A DNA stretch of 64,000 nt from Flammeovirgaceae bacterium UBA7330 (GTDB lineage: Bacteria; Bacteroidota; Bacteroidia; Cytophagales; Cyclobacteriaceae): the NCBI GenBank assembly GCA_002471275.1, contig DKPQ01000017.1:496001-560000 (forward strand), read 5' to 3'. The translations under genes were made by a program, and so were the position numbers. Below, piece after piece: positions 61,537 through 64,000 of this stretch. Every line of letters begins with the position of its first letter. The stretch's first letter is position 1. Under the pieces are notes generated by a model. The model did not search any database. It saw only the letters and a list, made by a program, of their open reading frames with translations, and was not told the DNA's origin.

Positions 61537-63465
61537 ATGCCAGGTTGGCGCTGCACTTTTGGTTTCGTATTACTTTTCTGTTCAAGTTTAGTATCAGCAC
61601 AGAAATATAGTTGCAAATATACACTTTCTCCTAATGCGGGGAAGAGCACTTATTTGGATGGTAGCATGTCCGGAATTTCTCCTGGTGATACCATTTGCAT
61701 ACAGGCAGGAGTCTATCATTATATCAGGCTAATAAATATTCATGGCACATCTGATAATCCTGTAGTGATTATCAATCATGGTGGGAGGGTTGTTTTGGAT
61801 CTCCAAGGCAGAACCAACCATGGATTTATCATTAATAATTCTACACATTTTGTGCTCACTGGTTCTGGTGACCCGGATCAGGATAATGGATTTGAAATAT
61901 TTAAATCACCCGAAGACAGGACACAAACTGCACTGGCAATAGGGTTTCAGGTTAGCGATCTTGAGATAGATCATTTCTACATACACGATGTAGAGCTCGG
62001 ATTGCACCTCATCAATGTACCGGATTGTAATCCCAAAACGTGGCAAAATAACTGGGTGATGAAGAATGTATTTATTCACGATTTCCAGATTAAAAATACT
62101 ACTAAAGAGGGTATGTATATAGGTAGTTCAAAATACCTGAGCGGTTACAATAGAGAATGCGATGGCGAAATGAAAAACATCCTCCCTTCCTATATCCAGA
62201 ACATTAAAGTTTACAACAACACGATTGAAAATACAGGTTGGGATGGAATGCAGGTCAGTATGGCAAATGTTGATTGTGAAATTTATCAAAATCGAATTAT
62301 TAACTATGGAGGAGAGAATAAGAACTCACAGAGAGCAGGGATTGTAATTGGGGGAGGCTCTTCAGGAATGGTTCATGGAAACTACATCAAAAATGGTAAA
62401 GGTGACGGGATAGATGTTTTTGGAATTGGTGAAATTAAGATATTTAATAATGTGATAATTGGTGCTGAAAACTGTGGAATTTTTATTGGTAACAGAAAAA
62501 TAATCAATAATGGCAGTTTTGAGATCATTAACAACACACTGATAAGAACTGGAGCTGACGGTATCAGATATAATAATGAATATGCGGAAAATAATCTAAT
62601 TGCTAACAACCTCATTGTTGGTTGGGGCTTGGAACCAATCTCTATTAGAAGAGGTGAAGCAACTGTTCATATTACTAAAAATCTTGTTGAATCGGAAATT
62701 AGGACAATAAAATTCAATGAGCCAGCAAAAGGAAATTTTTCAATAAACCAAGCCTCACCAGCTTACAATGGTGGAATAGACGTATCCGAATTTGGAATTT
62801 TTACAGATTTTCAGGGTAGTAATAGACGTGTCGGCCCAAAAACCGATATAGGAGCCTTCGAAGTAGATCCAACCCGAAATAGTATCCCGATTTCTTTTTA
62901 TAGACCTGAACCTATAGAGTTAATGGAGGGTGAAGAGGTTTTCTTCACATTACCTAGTGATCTTTTTATTGACTATGACGGGAGTCATATCAAACTTAAT
63001 CTCTCATCATCAGATACTGATGCGGTACCTGACTGGATTATTTTTGATAGCATTAATGGTGGAATCTCTTTTTCTCCTGGAGTTGAGGATGTTGGATTAA
63101 CAGAATTGAAGCTAGTAGGAACAGACGAAAAAGGAGGCACTGGAGAAATAGCAATAAGGGTATATGTAAAGGCAGCATCAGAAAACAGTTTACTTCTATC
63201 ATTTAATAAATTAGAGAAAGTTGATGGTGAGTTAATTCGAATCTACCCGCAGGAGATTTTTAATTATTTTCTTATAGAGACTGATTTTTATGCCTGGATG
63301 AATGCTTCAGCCTATATTTTAGATTCAGAAGGAATTAAAGTCAAAGAAATAAAACTGGAGGATGGTAAAAAATGGGTGGATGGAAGAGATTTAGCGCCCG
63401 GTTCATACGAAGTATGCATTGTCAGTGATAATAAACTGATCACTAAGAATATCACTAAGAAATAG
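61537..63465 (+). CDS. Secreted right-handed parallel beta-helix protein, probable type IX substrate
   Basis: A 642-residue exported protein. The ATG at 61537 begins a signal peptide (ending LVSAQ); an open frame reaches back to 61453 inside the methyltransferase gene but adds no signal. Residues about 30-430 are a pectate-lyase-like right-handed beta-helix with NNxxxNxxxG turns (IYQNRIINYGGENKNS, VHGNYIKNGKGDGIDVFG, IFNNVIIGAENCGIFIG). A cadherin-like domain follows (DLFIDYDGSHIKLNLS). The final 85 residues (IRIYPQEIFNYFLIE to LAPGSYEVCIVSDNKLITKN) resemble a type A sorting domain. Glycan cleavage or binding is possible. A paralogue follows. Confidence 0.88.
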   Translation: MPGWRCTFGFVLLFCSSLVSAQKYSCKYTLSPNAGKSTYLDGSMSGISPGDTICIQAGVYHYIRLINIHGTSDNPVVIINHGGRVVLDLQGRTNHGFIINNSTHFVLTGSGDPDQDNGFEIFKSPEDRTQTALAIGFQVSDLEIDHFYIHDVELGLHLINVPDCNPKTWQNNWVMKNVFIHDFQIKNTTKEGMYIGSSKYLSGYNRECDGEMKNILPSYIQNIKVYNNTIENTGWDGMQVSMANVDCEIYQNRIINYGGENKNSQRAGIVIGGGSSGMVHGNYIKNGKGDGIDVFGIGEIKIFNNVIIGAENCGIFIGNRKIINNGSFEIINNTLIRTGADGIRYNNEYAENNLIANNLIVGWGLEPISIRRGEATVHITKNLVESEIRTIKFNEPAKGNFSINQASPAYNGGIDVSEFGIFTDFQGSNRRVGPKTDIGAFEVDPTRNSIPISFYRPEPIELMEGEEVFFTLPSDLFIDYDGSHIKLNLSSSDTDAVPDWIIFDSINGGISFSPGVEDVGLTELKLVGTDEKGGTGEIAIRVYVKAASENSLLLSFNKLEKVDGELIRIYPQEIFNYFLIETDFYAWMNASAYILDSEGIKVKEIKLEDGKKWVDGRDLAPGSYEVCIVSDNKLITKNITKK

Positions 63466-63558
63466 ATTATATAATAATTTCACCTATTTTTGATAGATAG
63501 TTCTTTGCCTAAGTTGTTCAACAACACCTCTAAACCGTCTAAATTTAACTCTAAAACT

Positions 63559-64000
63559 ATGAAACCGAATCTTGCTTTCGTCTTGCTGATTGCGTTTTCA
63601 TTTGTCTCCGGGAAATCTTATGCCCAGGAGTGTGGATGCGATATCACATTTGATCCTGCCGATAAATCTAATGTTTTCCTGAATGGAGAAAGTACTACAG
63701 TCAACCCTGGAGATGTATTGTGTTTTAAAGCAGGGATATATACGTATATTAGGATTATTAATATTCATGGCACCAAGGAGAATCCAATTATTCTGAAAAA
63801 CTGCGGAGGTAAAGCTGAAGTCGATCTTAATGGGCAGAATAACCATGGGTTTATATTAGAGGGTTCTACACATGTACGTGTAACAGGTAGTGGTGATGAA
63901 AATATTCAATATGGGTTTGAGATATACAGATCTCCACTTGATGTAGCCAAAACCGGATTAGTTATTGCTAATAAAATATCAGATATAGAAGTAGATCATT
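63559..64000 (+). CDS. Second parallel beta-helix protein, N-terminal part (partial)
   Basis: Runs off the right edge after 147 codons. It has a signal peptide (MKPNLAFVLLIAFSFVSG, ending SYAQ), then a region clearly paralogous to the upstream protein: GDVLCFKAGIYTYIRIINIH here against GDTICIQAGVYHYIRLINIH there, and NNHGFILEGSTH against TNHGFIINNSTH. The two are tandem duplicates that have since diverged. It probably has the same export and beta-helix fold. Confidence 0.88.
   Translation, partial: MKPNLAFVLLIAFSFVSGKSYAQECGCDITFDPADKSNVFLNGESTTVNPGDVLCFKAGIYTYIRIINIHGTKENPIILKNCGGKAEVDLNGQNNHGFILEGSTHVRVTGSGDENIQYGFEIYRSPLDVAKTGLVIANKISDIEVDH

Noticed and set aside
1..64000. CRISPR arrays, tRNA/rRNA genes, insertion sequences, integrases
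   Set aside because: No regularly spaced repeats, cloverleaf-like genes, transposase motifs or integrase motifs were found on either strand by reading.

Overview
The window reads as chromosomal DNA of a Bacteroidota bacterium, most likely a gliding member of the order Cytophagales. Supporting signs are a PorP/SprF-type protein next to a giant PKD protein with a gliding/type IX C-terminal domain, a TonB-dependent receptor with an N-terminal carboxypeptidase-like domain, a Bacteroidota Hc1-type small histone-like protein, promoters of the TTTG-N19-TAnnTTTG type, weak Shine-Dalgarno sites and several TTG/GTG/ATT starts. No species can be named from sequence alone. I see no rRNA, tRNA, CRISPR array, transposase or integrase, and no gene-free stretch longer than 300 bases.

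Layout. 1-13864 is mostly housekeeping: leuS (cut by the left edge), an outer-membrane-like protein, a BCP peroxiredoxin, thyA, a TolC/HlyD export pair without its pump, maf-accC, an alpha-oxoamine synthase that may make the sulfonolipid or sphingoid base, a 57-residue Hc1 protein, and the operon ligA-DUF6913-dapA. 14094-18914 is a type IX secreted PKD protein with its PorP/SprF partner. 18952-26687 holds cca, small envelope genes, a large MscS channel, a cation/proton antiporter and a porin pseudogene with three lesions. 26959-31651 is a co-directional cluster: a basic coiled-coil protein, a LapA-like membrane protein, a 992-residue coiled-coil protein with a broken P-loop and a winged helix, and an MscS channel overlapping it by one base. 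This is the best candidate for an undescribed system.

32382-45176 is an accessory DNA-repair region. It carries DUF763, a 76-residue membrane coiled-coil protein, a DnaE2-like polymerase, a higA antitoxin with an internally deleted higB toxin, dinB, a repeat-flanked four-helix-bundle gene, and an S24/LexA-like repressor. Palindromic TACTAAA boxes occur in front of both the polymerase operon and the repressor operon, which suggests an SOS-like mutagenesis regulon with its own repressor.

45384-52127 is a long operon (DUF5686 outer-membrane protein, TPR lipoprotein, thrS, infC with an ATT start, rpmI, rplT) ending in a strong terminator. 52198-58108 holds an esterase, a response-regulator/Hpt pair, and a TonB receptor followed by two enzymes resembling the oxidative L-fucose pathway. 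After a glyoxalase-like gene remnant, 58235-64000 is an AT-rich surface-polysaccharide region: two glycosyltransferases, a methyltransferase, and two tandem secreted parallel beta-helix proteins, the second cut by the right edge.
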